Notes: generated from the sequence alone by a model not told the origin. A DNA stretch of 64,000 nucleotides from Sabethes cyaneus (GCF_943734655.1 NC_071355.1:72687449-72751448), one strand, 5' to 3'; shown: positions 1 to 12,710, numbered from the stretch's first letter. Program-made: numbers and translations.

Positions 1-845
1 CGTGCCAGTCGATCATTTGTAGATAGTATTATGACACTCCTTGCTATATTGGACCAAATCGACGATTTCCAGAAATTTCTTCTTCTGGGGTTTGCTGATT
101 AAGGTAAAGCCGACTAAACGACGAAAATATCTGTGGCACACTAAAGCGTAAAAGAGTCTTAATGCTACACGACAGCATCTTGTCGGACCCTATAAGAGTT
201 ACTGCTTCTCAGAATTGGATCCGCAATTCGCAACTCAGGGGTCGATGTTACCAGCCAGCTATGAAATCATAATAAAACCGTCAATAAAGCAAATTTATTG
301 TATTTGTTTACAGAGGAACGGAATAAAACCCATATTGCTGCTTGCAAAATCACTTTGAAGCGATAGAAGTCACTTTGTAGAAGCAAAATGTTTTGCACTT
401 TTGATTGCTTGAAATTTGTAGTCAGTATCGGAAAATAACTGTCATATCTTGAGTTTAAGTTTGAAAAGTAATTATTATGAGGATGTATCAAATCTTAATA
501 ATTTTGGATTTCATCTGCTTTAAAATCGTTAAAAATATATTTTTGGAAAAATTCCAACAAATCACGTCAACCATTGTCCGCCATAAAAAAGTTTGTTGTG
601 ACACCCTATCTATCTAAGCTACCATTTGACGATTGAGCCCCTAGATTTCATGACATAGTGCTATTTTGGGACGCCCTAATGAAAAGGCTTGAAGCGTAAA
701 CACAAGACACACGCTAGAAATCAGCTTCCAACCAGTCACTCACTCTCCTACATCAAATTTCATGATAGAATTTTAATCTTATCTACTCGAGGTTTATGAA
801 AATCGGGGTGAAGGCCAAATAATTTTTAATCGTAGTTATTTATAC
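1..845. other. Left edge: intron/flank of the ABCC gene, AT-rich
   Basis: No coding exon is recognisable here on either strand. The stretch lies directly downstream of the donor site of the minus-strand ABCC exon, so most of it should be intron of that gene. Positions about 250-300 resemble 21055-21105, part of the 1.87-kb TIR element at 20914-22788 (same order of ATAATAAAAC, AATAAAGC and AATTTATTGT words), so a transposon remnant is present. Confidence 0.4.
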
Positions 846-849
846 TTAC

Positions 850-1034
850 TGTTCCAAGTGATCCCCAAGATCCTCGGATTTATCTTTTTTGAGACATTTG
901 GTGAGATCATCCTTGTTGAGTCCCCAACGGCAGCCTTTGTAGAACAGAGGCAGCAACCAGCAGAACAGAAGTTGCGAGGCACAGAACGCACCCTTGCGAG
1001 GATTTTTCTTCTCCGGTTTACGTGAACTATCCAT
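850..1034 (-). CDS. ABC transporter subfamily C (MRP/ABCC4-like), first coding exon, partial gene
   Basis: This exon codes for about 61 residues beginning MDSSRKPEKKNPRKGAFCAS, followed by LLFCWLLPLFYKG and DDLTKCLKKDKSEDLGDHLE. The pattern of NPR, then a hydrophobic WLLPLFxKG segment, then a DDL-rich linker is the N-terminal start of short ABCC exporters such as insect l(2)03659 and vertebrate ABCC4, just before transmembrane domain 1. The exon ends at a good donor (GTAAGTAT on the minus strand, first intron base 849), and the reading frame meets a stop two bases later, as expected of a splice site. The rest of the gene (TMD1, NBD1, TMD2, NBD2) must lie left of the window. The product would be a plasma-membrane ATP-driven exporter of organic anions or conjugates. 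The ATG at 1034 fits the family's usual start. Confidence 0.72.
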
Positions 1035-3302
1035 GTTTGCCGATCCGGATCACAGTGACACTTTGATTGTAGTAGATTAGACACTTTGGTGAGATTTTTC
1101 TTTGTTACGATTCACTAAGTAAACTTGCACTTTTGGTGAAGATTCATTATTTTGTGGTTGGGTTTCACTTTCAGTCGACAGGCACCTACTAACGCTATTT
1201 TCCCGAATAGTCTAAAGGTGATGTGTTGATGATGAGGAAGTCATTGATAAATTCATTCGTGGCACTTTAGTAGACTTATTAACCTTCAGAAACTGCACAA
1301 GGTTGGCATATATTGCTATTGAATAGATTTGAACGTTCCACTAATGTTTGCAATTTTCGGTTTGAAATGTGGAAGTGACTGGTTATCTGCACTTGAAGCA
1401 TTTACGACCAAAGACTTTATCACTCACTGTTTTTTCGAAAAAAAAAATGAAAAGTTAGTTACAGTTTATCATCATTCATTCATAACAGATGATTCATATC
1501 AATTACTATAGACTATATAAATTGTTTGTATCACAAGATTAACCTCGAAGACTGGCTGTCACTATTATACAATAAATATTATTATGATAAAACCCAGAAT
1601 GTTCCAACAGGTGTGAATATCTAATACCTACTTATGTTGTATTTCTTCCAAAATAAGTTTCGTCGATCATTTTTTTGAGTTTGAAAAATTCATAAAAACA
1701 GCAACTTCAACGAAGCACTCATAGCTGGAAGTTAACTTCGCTAAATTGGAAATCAATTTATTGTAATTTCAATCCAAGTTATGTTTTCATAGTTTAGCAA
1801 TTGCTAGCGTCATTGAACTAGTTAGATTAGAATTAGTTTTCTTCGCAAGATTACCAAACACGCCCGTATATTCCGTGGTGAACGACGGCGAACGACCGTT
1901 GATTCAATAATATTCCGTAATTCGCTCGGATGGGATCACTCGCAGGCCGCGAGATTTTGACGCGTGCCTCCGATCAAAGCCCGCCGCAGCGCTGGATCCG
2001 CACTTAACTCTCGTAACAGACTAACTGGAATGCGGGGCACACGTTCTGCTTTTGCTGCTACGCTTATCGCTTCTCTCAATAACTAAACTGACGACAATGC
2101 ATTGTACTACACAAGCACACAAAGAATAAATCATCGTGTCTCTTACAAACGATAGAGTACCGTTGGCAGAAGACTTGGGATGGGAACGGGCGTGCAAAAA
2201 AAGCCAGGCATTAATACTAAAGTAAAGTTAACCAAGCGGTATCCGGAATCAACTTTAGCGGGACTTGCAGTGCAGCTATTGACTAATATCAGCGTTTTTT
2301 CTGCTGGATAAACAAACAGATTTGCTTTGCCGATCCAGAAGGATAGACTTTGCAGTGAAATAATGGTCTCTAAACTACTTTAAGGTCTGGGGTCAGTGGG
2401 GTAACTTCACCGATGATAAATTCGATTTTATGGTTGGCAGCGATGGACTATGACGGCTGCTTGTTTACTATTGATGACAGTGAACAAGTAAAATAGGGTA
2501 CGGCACTAGTTCTCCATATCCTGGGGGAAATTATCACTAACTAATACAAAATACACACTACTATTCTTGCACATTCGTTTCGTGATGACAAATTGATTCT
2601 TCAGGCTCATGTAACACGAGTGGGTTCAATGAATGATTGCTCTACAGTTTATTGATACTTTTCAGAAAAAACGGCCAAACCCTTTTGTAAGTTGACCTTA
2701 GTATACATAATCTATATTTTGTAAATGTGTTTACTGACGGAATCCCTCATTAACTAATGAAGAATTTGTCATAAACAAAGACCAATACGCCGTTATCGCT
2801 GTAGTGGCTATAAACGTAGATGTGGCTATAAACCAGCTGGCCAACTGCAAGACCACTGCGACAGGAAGAACGGTGTCCCGTTTAAACTTGTAAAGCTAGG
2901 AGCGAGAAGCTGCACGAAACGGTCTAGTTACCCTAAGAAACTGGGAAGATGAATAAAAGCCGAGCAAAGGTTAACCCTAGTAACAATCCAATAGCAAATT
3001 GGTCTTCTTCATTGAAATGAAAATTGAACAAATATGAATCTTTCAAACAAAAATTAAGCAAAATCTGTCCTATATTTTGGATACTACTATGTCTAACTAG
3101 TTAGCGAAGTTACAAAACAACGAAGATGTACAAGATAGTGATGCAAAATGTCACAAGTAACAAGTAATAACTATTAAACAAGCTAGGGAAGGATGGTGCT
3201 GATACCTCGCGCATCATCCAGTACCTACGCGCACGTACTGGATGAAGCTCTACCTTCCTCTGTGGAGCTGCTTCGACCTTCGTAAATGTAAATGGATGGA
3301 GT
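1035..3302. other. Upstream region of the ABCC exon; mostly AT-rich, no gene seen
   Basis: No coding exon is supported. A GC-richer, CpG-containing block at about 1860-2060 stands out and could be the promoter or a 5' noncoding exon of the minus-strand ABCC gene. A possible minus-strand donor (TTTG then GTAATC) lies near 1850, but no TATA box or clear initiator could be fixed. The remainder is unremarkable AT-rich sequence. Confidence 0.3.
1860..2060 (-). promoter_or_regulatory. Candidate promoter or 5' noncoding exon of the ABCC gene
   Basis: This is a block of about 200 bp that is clearly richer in G, C and CpG than the sequence around it, about 0.8 kb upstream of the ABCC start codon. Mosquito promoters and 5' exons often stand out in this way. 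Nothing else, such as a core element, confirms it, so this is inference only. Confidence 0.2.
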
Positions 3303-3756
3303 ATGATACGTCCGGCCGTCAACGAGGTTGCAACCGCGGTGCTAGGTGAGGAAATCTCGAGCGCACGAAATGATTGGTTTGACGGGGAGTGCCAAAGCGA
3401 TATAGAGGAAAAAAGCTTGGAAAAACTGTCTAAGCATATCCACGAGAGAGAATTTGGCCGAGTATCGACGAGCGCGGAATGAGTTGACCACGATCCTGAG
3501 GAGGAAAAAGCGCCAGAAGAAGGACAGAGATCGTGAGGAACTGGAACAACTATTCCGGGTTAATGACACGCCCAAGTTTTACGAGAAGATGAACCAAACT
3601 CATAAACCTGTCATCTGTAGGAACGAGGAAGGGGATCTAATCACAAACGAGCGGGAGGTGGTCAACAGATGGAAGCAGTTCTTCGATGAGCACCTCAACG
3701 TCGATATAGCAGAAGAAGACGCAACGGAAGTTAACCTAAGAGTTAATATTTTTTGA
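3303..3756 (+). mobile_element. RTE-type non-LTR retrotransposon fragment (endonuclease-RT linker)
   Basis: The open frame 3454-3756 contains RRKKRQKKDREREE-like basic residues, then LEQLFRVNDTPKFYEKMNQT, a PVICRNEEG block, and VNRWKQFFDEHLN. This is the linker between endonuclease and reverse transcriptase in the RTE-like family often annotated as craniofacial development protein 2-like. The upstream part (from 3303) continues the match in other frames with stops. No EN or RT catalytic motif survives. A related segment is at 58230-58679 on the other strand. The fragment ends where a SINE-like repeat begins. Confidence 0.8.
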
Positions 3757-4245
3757 AACGATGGTTCTACAATTGATGAAGGGACGGTAGGGAAAGAAAT
3801 GAAAATTTTTTTTGGTGAAGGTGGGGAAGAGCGGAAAGGAAGGGGGGGGGGTATTGGTAGCTATGCTTGACAAGTAGTCATTTTGACTCCTACCTTTTGT
3901 CCAATACTGGAAGGTGCATGAGTCGAACCAAGCTGTGATCTGAGATTACAACCGGATTCGAACCCACAACACCCGCCAGGGCATGTGGTTCGCTGGTACT
4001 TGTACCTTTGAACCATAGAGGCGCTGGACAAAAGGAGACCGCAAAATCCACTTCTCAAGGATAGCTACGCATGTTGGTTGTGTTATCGACACATATTGTG
4101 CCGCTTCCTACATCAATTGCAGATTACCACCGAGCGAGAAGTTTTAATCTAACTACTGTTTACTTTCAGGACGACGACACTATGCCGGCCCTTACGACTT
4201 GCAAGGTACTGCACGTGACGTTGTTCGTCTGTCAGCTTGTGTTGC
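3757..4245 (-). repeat. tRNA-derived SINE-like repeat, with shared flanking repeat
   Basis: On the minus strand, TGGTTCAAAGG (complement of 4005-4015) fits an RNA polymerase III A box and GGTTCGAATCC (complement of 3954-3964) is a perfect B box, about 40 bp apart as in a tRNA. The body runs on to about 3757. Positions 3990-4245 are repeated at 55860-56105, and 3757-4030 is repeated in shortened form at 56195-56356, so this is a dispersed family. A run of 10 G lies at 3842-3851. No tRNA gene is claimed, because the cloverleaf is not intact. Confidence 0.6.
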
Positions 4246-4254
4246 TTGTGAATA

Positions 4255-4640
4255 TATCAAAGTGATCTCTTTTTCACGCCGTCTCGTCTCAATGAACCAT
4301 TCATACCACGTTGTAGCAAATCCTGGAGCGCGTTAACTTTATCTGTGACCTGGGATTGAAAATTGACTCACAACTGCGGTTTCACGAGCATGTTTCATCC
4401 ACGGCAGCAAAAGTGTTTGCAGTGCCTGGATTCAGTCGAAGACAGACAACTTACTTTACGGATGTGTACACTCTGAAGACACTTTTCTACTTTGGGCGCC
4501 GTACCAGGTGGTGCAGGTCGTTAAGTTGGAGCGAGTGCAAAAGCAATTTATTCGCTATGCACTACGAGGACTTCGATGGAATGACCGAGTAAATTTGTCT
4601 GACTACGCTTCCCGTTGCATGCTCATTGGTCTGGAAACTT
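4255..4640 (+). mobile_element. Jockey/CR1-type retrotransposon fragment (RT C-terminal region)
   Basis: Translation in shifting frames gives a KVISFSR start, then CDLGLKIDSQLRFHEHVSST, FTDVYTLKTLF, VVKLERVQKQFIRYALRGL, and SDYASRCMLIGLET. These are the post-catalytic blocks of Jockey/CR1-type reverse transcriptases, also seen intact at 45400-45900. Frameshifts and small deletions interrupt it, and the 3' end is lost. Confidence 0.75.
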
Positions 4641-4699
4641 AATCAGTACGGCGAAAAAAAAATCCAGCAAATGTAGTTTTCCTACCATCATCTTACCCG

Positions 4700-5222
4700 T
4701 CCATAGAGCCAGTTATGGACATAATGGTTCATATACTTCCTGTCTAAGAGCATTTAATACCGAGTCTGCTTTGACAAGCGAGTGGTCATGGGTTCGAATC
4801 TTAGTAGAATCAAACCATTCGATGTCAAGTGACTTTAGCATGGGTTTATTCTCAGGCCCCTCATTTACCCTTCCTTCATGCTGAATTCTATATTTGCCTA
4901 CTGAAGCCTCTTGACAGTGCAAATGTCCCTCCTATAGTTAAGTGTACTGGTCAGAGGTACGAATGAGTCCTCGCTAGGGACGGCTATAACATGGGGTAGT
5001 ACTGGCAGCGAGGAATAGGTGGGTAAAGTAGATCAAGCTTTGAAGGAAGGGTAAACCCCAATACACACAAGCACGCATAAAATTTAATAAGCCTATCGCT
5101 CACTCAATAGCGATTATAGCAAAAAGAAATGCAGTGCAGGTCATACAGCAAACACCCGGGCGATATCCCAATAGATCAACTATACTGGTCGCAGTGATGA
5201 GTCCACACATGAAAAAAAGAGC
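4700..5222 (+). repeat. Second SINE-like family, fullest copy
   Basis: A B-box-like GGTTCGAATC at about 4793-4802 follows TTTGACAAGCGAGTGGTCAT, suggesting a tRNA-related head. The rest matches a minus-strand copy at 24643-24965 and a plus-strand 3' copy at 48224-48480. Shared landmarks are TTTGAAGGAAGGGTAAA, ACACAAGCACGCATAAAATT, and a 3' part with CACCCGGGCGATATC and GGTCGCAGTGATGAGTCCAC. No coding potential. Confidence 0.6.
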
Positions 5223-5334
5223 ATTTAATGTAGTTAGCAGTATCCACGAGTTTGGTATGACGAAGAACACTTAAAACTAGAATAAGACACGTAGATTAAT
5301 ATTGAGTCTGTACGATTTTATATCGAAGACAAGA

Positions 5335-7505
5335 AAACAAATAAAATAATGGAGCCGCCAGAAAGGACCGACTTCCGGTAAAACTCTACAAAAATGGTCA
5401 AGAGCCGCCAGCAAGGGCACTTCACTGGATTCACTTGGGAGGAGGAGCAATTAACGGAGGAGCAGATGGATGGTGTAGGGGAATGTCGTCGTGGTTGGGC
5501 CGCCTTTTTGATATTCGCCCGTAACTTCCGTTTCAAAAAGAATTTTTAAAATCTAAATATATCGTTGAAAAAGTCTAAGAATAAACTATATTTCTGGAAA
5601 ATCTTGAACTGATTGCTTAAAAAATAATAAAGTTATAGACATTTACGTGAAGACAAAAAATGTTGTCATACTCGGGCCACGTTGTACAGGTTGGGCCACC
5701 GCTCTTAATCTAAGAAATACGTATTGAAATTCTATGTAGAGACATTAAAAGAATGAATTTCGTGAGCAACGGCCCTTATAAGTATAAATATCCTATTTTT
5801 AATAGCATCTTTGCGAAATTTTTGGTGATCTTGTAAAATCAATATTACTACAACCGCGTTTCCCGAAGTGTACTACTGCAATGAAAAATCAACAACAATC
5901 TAGGTTTTTATTGGTACTAATTTTGCTTTATTTCATCACATTTCCCGCGACTGACGTTCTCTAGCGAAAATTGCGCTTCTGTGCTTAAAATTATGGTGGC
6001 CCAACCATGACTACACAAGTGGCCCGACCTTTACAATAAGCGCTTTTGTGGCATTTACCCCCTTCCCCCTTACGTCCTAACTGGACGGGATTTTTCAATA
6101 TCCTTCGCATAGAGCACAACACACTTAATAAATTTTCAATATTTATCCCGATAATTGCATTTCATGAATCATTTCTTGAAGTAAAGTTAACTGCACCTGC
6201 AAAACTTTTTTTGTATTGATTCAATCAGTGAATTCAGTACGCGTGTTTTGAATACACGATTGAAACTCATAATATTGTGAAAAGTTAGCTGTCACAGTAA
6301 GAAGTTTTACATTGCTTGTATATATGTATCACGAGTTACTAAAACTGAAAAAATCGTAGTGGCCCGACCATAACAGTGGCCCGACGATGACGGCATTACC
6401 CTACTCTATCCCCCATCTACAAAAAGGGTGACCGGCTAGATTGCTGTATCTACCGCGGCATTACGCTGGTCAACGCCACCTACAATGTGCTCTCTCATAT
6501 TTTATTGTGTCGTCTATCCCCAATAGCAGGAGATTTGGGAGGGCAGTATCAGGCGGGCTTTATGGGGCCCATGCTACTACGGATCAAACATTTACCCTGG
6601 AACGAGTGATGTGCTAGGTTTGGTTTCGGGGACACTCTTCTTTCGAATCACGCAGAGGGTTGCGGCAAGGAGATGGACCACAATAGATTAAAATAATGGT
6701 CGCAGTGGTCAAATCTTCCGACATAAGGAGATGGACTGTCCTGTATGTTGTTCAATATTGCTATTGAAGATGTGTTCCGGCAAGCGGGCATCGAAACGAG
6801 AGGTACGCTTTTCAACAAGAGTAGCCAATCCCTAGACTTCGCAGACGATCTCGATATCATTACTAGAAACCTTGGGACGGCGGAGGCAATCTACGCTAGA
6901 CTAAAAGCGGAGGCTAAAAGGATAGGGTCACAAATCAATGCGTCGAAAACCAAATATATGGAAGAAAGAGGCTCCAGAGAAAGCAACGTTTGCCTCCCTC
7001 GGACAATGACTATTGACGGCGATGAACTGGAAGTGGTTGATGAATTCGTATATTTGGGATCTCTGGTCACCGCCGACAATCATACGAGTAAGGAGATTCA
7101 ACGACACGTTCAAGCTGAAAATTGAACCTACTTTTCCCTCCGCAAGACGCTTCGATCAAGGAGCATACGCCACCGCACAAAGCTGAAGATGTACAAAGCG
7201 CTAATCAGACCGGTAGTCCTCTACGGACTTGAGACAGTAACTTTGCCTACGGAAGAATACGCGCACTTCCCGTATTTGAACGAAAGGGGTTGCGGACTAT
7301 TTTTGGCGGTGTACAAACGCATAGCGGAGAGTTGCGTATGCGTATGAATACATAGTTGCAGACACTACTTGGAGAGATTCCCATCGTACACCTGGCGAAA
7401 GTTGGAAGACTACGGCGGGCTGGCCACGTCGCAAGGATGCTGGACGACTTTGTAGTGAAATCCGTTCTCTACAAGAACCCCACCGGCACCAGGAATAGAG
7501 GGGTT
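5335..7505 (+). mobile_element. RTE-type retrotransposon copy, degenerate, split by a DNA element
   Basis: The left piece (5335-5477) encodes remnants of the NKAA-DRLP-ELY block that precedes the RT. The right piece (6402-7505) begins at the YKKGDRLDCC-YRGITLVNA block and continues through a damaged palm domain to DEFVYLGSLVTADN, LIRPVVLYG and the RRAGHVA-type C-terminal region. The open segment 6745-7125 holds LLFNIAIEDV and SLDFADDLDII, the latter in place of the canonical catalytic YADD. Stops, frameshifts and a scrambled stretch at 6600-6740 show it is dead. The two pieces join across the insertion 5478-6401. Confidence 0.82.
5478..6401. mobile_element. Non-autonomous TA-flanked DNA element (924 bp) with reiterated GTGGCCC motifs
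   Basis: The element interrupts an RTE copy and is flanked by TA (5476-5477 and 6402-6403). Its ends are imperfect inverted repeats: GGGGAATGTCGTCGTGGTTG on the left and, complemented, GGGTAATGCCGTCATCGTC on the right. The word GTGGCCC(A/G)ACC or its complement recurs near 5495, 5670, 5690, 5997, 6022, 6358 and 6376, clustered towards both ends. There is no open frame of note. Tc1/mariner-type target choice is inferred from the TA only. Confidence 0.7.
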
Positions 7506-9483
7506 ATATATAAGCTAAATGAAAATATATGAATCTCCAGCACAATCAACAGCATTTTAACACTTTGTTGACGTTTTCTTTGTTTATATTAATGAATATC
7601 TTGCAAAAAACTTGGTTGCCTTAAGTTTTTTTTTCAATTTTCATTCAAGCACAATTTGTCTTCTTCACGAATACAATAAGTATAAAAGTATAGATCTCTT
7701 GGAAATTTTTCTTTGTTTGGTGAAGAAATACTAGTACTTACTTTATAAATACTATTGCAGTAAAGATTTGTATCACGCGGTGGGTGGTGCTGTACGCCCA
7801 GCTGTCCATTAATCAATAAAGTTGATTTTTGGGTCATGGTTAACATGTGGTTGTGGTATAACCTAGTCGACTACCAATAATCAACTTTACTACTATTGGA
7901 ATGGTGGCCAATTGCATATGGACCTTCATAAATATTGCGTTTAGAGTAGCCAATACCGGGAGGTATTTCGAAAACCGGTTTTTCGGTATTGATAAATTCA
8001 ATACCGGTAAAACCGATAGAAAACCGGCCAAAGTGAACACTTGAAAAATAAATTCTAAAAATTTAAAACCTGTATTATTTCCAGAAGAATTTTCCAAATT
8101 GGTGGTACTCAATTTTTTTGGCATAACTAATTGACAACTTCATTAAAACAATAATAATTAAGACCGCAAAGAGTGTTTATTGTGTCATCACTTAAACGAG
8201 AATAAATATTATTGAAGGCTTCCGAAGTCAGAAATTCTTCATTCGGCATCTACGGGAAAAGGATGTACCGAGCGGTAAATTATCTATGTGATAGGAAAAT
8301 CCTTGTTTAAAAACTTTTAATAAATCGCTTAGGTACTGGCATTTATTCGAATGACGCTAGGGTGAATATGCAGAAAACTTAGTTGTTGGAGCTGAATGGG
8401 GAACAATTGGAAGTGATTAAAGAATTTATATATCTTGGTAAGCTTGAGGGACCGGAACTCTCGTAGTTTAAAACTCATTGTTTAGATTTTAACATCAATA
8501 AACTTTTGTGCTAAGCGCCACAATGATCGCGGACAAGATAATGTATGTTGCTACATCGTCCTATCCAACACATTATCAATTATCACAATTATCAATTAAA
8601 AATTATCAAAAATATCACCATTTTTATGACACACAATGCAAAACTAGTTAGTCCCTAATATTTTAGTTAGTTGTCTATCATACGCGATCAATCAAAGTGA
8701 GCTGAGATCTATTTAAATGCTTTTTATCATTAAAGAAGTCTTTCCAGCCAAATTTCCTAAGTTTTTCGTGCGACGAAGAAGACAATGTCGACTAATCGTT
8801 TTAATTTCCGTCATTCATAAATGAAAATAACTCACGCAAGGCATTGTCGTTATTCTACAGCCAGGAAAACTTGCCTGACCTGCAGGAATTTTGTAGAATA
8901 ACATTTGTCATGCCGTCCTACACAAATGCATGCGCGTTAGCTTCGTAAACATTGTTGTGATTTTTAGTTCGGACGATGAAAAATTTTGATGGACGGATTT
9001 TAAAACGGTACGACCAATTTTAGAAATAAAGTCAGCCGCGTAATTTCAATAATATGCTTTAATAGTCGCTTTTCAGTGATTTCAAAGTTCATGGATCGGA
9101 AGGTAAGTGTGTTTTAGTCAAGTCAGCACAAGAACTTTTGGAGTATTCATTAAATCCATCCAACAAATGATGAAAATTAGAATGGCTTTACTTAATACGA
9201 CGGGAATTAGAAAAAACCCCTTCTTATAACTCTTACAAAACAATAAAAACAAGTTATTTTCAACTCACGCGTTGACCGGTTATAGGCATCATTTGCCTAG
9301 CACCAGGACCAGAGCCGATGTCCAACCATTAGTGCCATCGTTAAGCGTATCAAAACCTACCAATATTTGTCATTGAAGTTTTATACATTAACTTCCTTCC
9401 ACTTTTTATGTTTATTTTAGAGGCGATGGCCTGAGAAGCGGTGCCTCATATTCGCCAGTAACTGTAACGTATTCATAAATCGT
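7506..9483. other. AT-rich intergenic stretch with small relics
   Basis: No gene is supported. Around 8385-8440 a short in-frame LNGEQLEVIKEFIYLG is a sliver of an RTE reverse transcriptase. Around 7950-8040 the words ATACCGG, CCGGTATT and AAACCGG recur in both orientations, which resembles the subterminal repeats of a DNA transposon end, but no partner end was found. The rest is AT-rich. Confidence 0.35.
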
Positions 9484-9990
9484 TCAGTATGGTTGTATTG
9501 TTATTTGTTCCCAAGGCTGGGCACAGGTCATTTTGCAATTCCTACAAATTTTCTTATACATGTTCGTGCTTTCCGGTGAGTAAAGGCAAAGGAACATGTC
9601 AATAGTACGCTCAAGCTGATCGTTTTCATAGACAACAAAACGTCTATCTTTGTCTAACTTTATTGCATCTTTTATACCGTGATGTTCGCAGCTTCTTTCG
9701 TTACTGCTTCTTATTTTGTATCGTTTGTGCACCAGTTACTTTAGTCATGTAAATGTCATTATTTGTCTCTTCTCTGTTGTCCTTTTTGTTTGGTTTTAGA
9801 AAACTTGCACAATTATCCTTTTTGATCCCGTTTTGTTGGACGACGCTGACTTGTTTGGCTTCCGCTGCTTTACCGTAGCTTTCATATGGAAAGAATCATT
9901 ATTTTGCGAAATACTGTGCCAATTTGTTGTTTCTAATTTGCAGTGTTGCAACACTTCCTGGTATATAATGTTTTTGGCATAGGACTACGT
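9484..9990 (-). pseudogene. Possible decayed coding sequence, unidentified
   Basis: On the minus strand, 9484-9732 is open for 82 residues and includes a cysteine cluster (ICRNCKMTC). The DNA above it, up to 9990, shows coding-like stretches such as KHYIPGSVATLQIRNN broken by stops and frame changes. The composition looks more like coding sequence than its surroundings. I do not recognise a family; a relic of a transposon polyprotein is the likeliest explanation. Confidence 0.25.
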
Positions 9991-12584
9991 CTTACAGCAA
10001 GGTTTGGCTTGATAGGTTGTCGTTCCAAAAAATCTATCTCAAAAAGTGGTTAGGCTTTGAACGCTAATAACTTAGCTGTTTCCTGATCGATGTTCAATAT
10101 TTTAGCAGCAATCGATCGGAAAATTGTCCACGTGTCGAACCAAATACAGAAAAACTACTGATTCATTTATTTATTTATTTATAGATTTATAGATTCATGA
10201 GATATATTTATCAATCGATTGGAAATTTTTCTAATCATTTATCATAGCCCACTTTCGATGGCCGCATTTTATTCAATCGGTAGCGTTATACCGCGGCACA
10301 TCTGAGCTAGCAGATGGAAGCTAATGTGGCTGTCAAGGGTCATACATTGCCTATGTCCCACTTACTGGTTTTGATACTTTTGGTTCTGGAGCCTACTTAC
10401 TGTTTAGTTCGCTCCAAAACAACTGAAACTAAACAAAAAGCGGTAAATTACTGCCTTGAAATGGATCACTTGTGGTCTATGAAATGAATCGCATTCAGAA
10501 CTGAATTTGACCCTTTGTTTTCGCATGCTAGTTCAGCAAACAATTTTTTTTTTCATCTGGTTTGTTCACATTTGGCCTATTTGCCCTTTAAAATAGCTTT
10601 AAATCATGAAATTTGACTCGAAAGTAAATAAATTTTGACCAATCGGTTACACCTTAAGATGAATTACAAATAAATCTTAATAGAATATTTAGAGTTAAGA
10701 TGTTCGTAATTTTTCGTCTTATTTATATCCACGTCCTGACTTTCTATAATTTATATATAATTATGGTGTCCATGTCCATGTGTCATGAAACGAATGAAAT
10801 AACACAGATTTTTCTTATCAAATTTACAAGCATATCGATTCGACAGTAAATGGGGCAGATTGCTACCGAACTCATTTTTTTCGTGAACAGCTTTTCTAGA
10901 TTCAGTTCTCGCGACGATTCACATTGCATAACATGTGTTTATATTGGAAATATTCAACTACACAAAACACTGACATTGCACTTTATTCGAAAAAGAAAAC
11001 AATCAAATGCCGATGGTGCGATCAAGCATTTATTCGTTAGCTTTATAGGGCATCACTTGTTAGAATTACACTTGTTGCACATTGAATTTGCTGTAGTCCT
11101 CACGTTTGAGAAGAAAGCACAACGCAAACTCTGGATTTTCTAAACCATTCAGTTAACCACCGTGTGTACTACTAAATCTTCGGTATGTTTAACTCGGTTT
11201 AGTCATATTCAATGCCATAAGTGACTCCTGACAGCTCGAACTTCCAAAAATAATCAGCGCATGGACGATGAACTCACTGCTATCGCATTTCACTTAGGTT
11301 GAAACAAATAACTCCAAGAACTTTGTTTAGGTTAAAACAATCGTTCATCACATTCTAATCTTCAATAAGTACAAGTTTCATCACTTTTTATTCTGTATTT
11401 TATTGTAAAGTTCGACCGTGACACATGTTTTTGGTGCGATAAATGGGTCAAATGACGGAACTGACAAGTATTACACTATCGGCTTGAGCGGCGACCGGTT
11501 ACCGAACGAAAGGCACAACAAAACTGTATTGCCATCCTATCCTCAGTTACAGTTCGATGCCGATTGCCTGCCGACGAACGCGACTAACATATTCATGCTT
11601 GGGTACGTTTGTGTGAGAGTCAACGGGACAGCATCGGCCAGGCTTGCTAAATGTCGAGTAATGTTGAAATGAACGAATATGTTCCCTGTGCTCCATCTGT
11701 ATAGAATCAAAAGAATATTATATGCTACAACTATTCATATTCATTTTTCATTTTTCAACATGCACTAATTTTAGCCAGATGTTCAGATAATATGCTTTTT
11801 CCATTCTTGACATCCGATAAATAAGTCAGTCAAAGCTTTACGTACACTTTTAGCTTTCTAAAATCAGCCTACAATTTATCTGCAGATGCATGCGCTTCGA
11901 GATTTCTTCCAAGGGATTTTCATTATTGTAGTCTAAATTGGACCGAAGTGTCGCAGAATTCTAGCTTTAGTTTTCAGAAGGTCGCATGCAAATGGATTGA
12001 TTATGCGACCTTTTGAAACCTAAAGCCTGAATTGTATGAATTTTAAACTCATTTTGAACTTATGAACTCATGAATAAAAACAATATTTAAAAAAATTGAG
12101 GTCTACGGTTTAGTGCGAATACTTCTTCACAAGGAGGAAAGAAACTAAAAAACTGGGAACAAAACAAAACACACGATTTTTTTACTATTGGAATTTTATG
12201 AATTTTATAGCAAAAAAAAAATATTCCCAAAAATTGCCATGGGATAGAACATGCTTTTCCCTGCCTCTTTTTTAAAGGTTTTCCTTCACCGTTGAAAATA
12301 TTGTGGAAAATTTTTTCTAAGTTGCCGAGCAAATTTGCTTACATTTTCATAATACAAATTTTCTCGGGTTATGTTTTTGGTCCAAGAGTCTTGAATTTTT
12401 TAAATAAACGAATCCAAAAAATGGTAGATTTTCCTTGGAGGTTTTTAAGAAAATTGGAAAGTTTGTTTTTTTATACTATTTTTGTTTATAAATGAACTGT
12501 CCATGCACTTTGCTCGTGCAAGAAAATTTTAGACAATTCCTCGGTCTAAACACGTACAATACATTCGAAAAATCCCTTCGTGTG
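9991..12584. other. AT-rich intergenic region, nothing recognised
   Basis: Short open frames occur (for example plus strand 10850-11143 and 11418-11672), but none shows a known domain, splice structure or conserved motif. The segment 11418-11680 has more even base composition than its neighbours. A short TTTA-rich microsatellite lies at about 10160-10185. Confidence 0.3.
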
Positions 12585-12710
12585 ACTCAATTGGTAAATG
12601 GCTGGATAATTCGTAACATCGGTACCTAGCGTACCTGCGGTAGAAAATAGACCCCATAGTGATCCTTAGCCTCTTATCTAGCAACTTCTATCCCTACCCC
12701 CTCGTGTTAC

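Noticed and set aside
3954..4030. A tRNA gene
   Set aside because: A and B boxes are good, but the cloverleaf stems do not form and the sequence is repeated with divergence, so it is a SINE-like repeat.
11418..11672. Small host gene of 84 codons
   Set aside because: No similarity recognised, no signal or domain, and no support from splice sites; kept only as a note in the intergenic entry.
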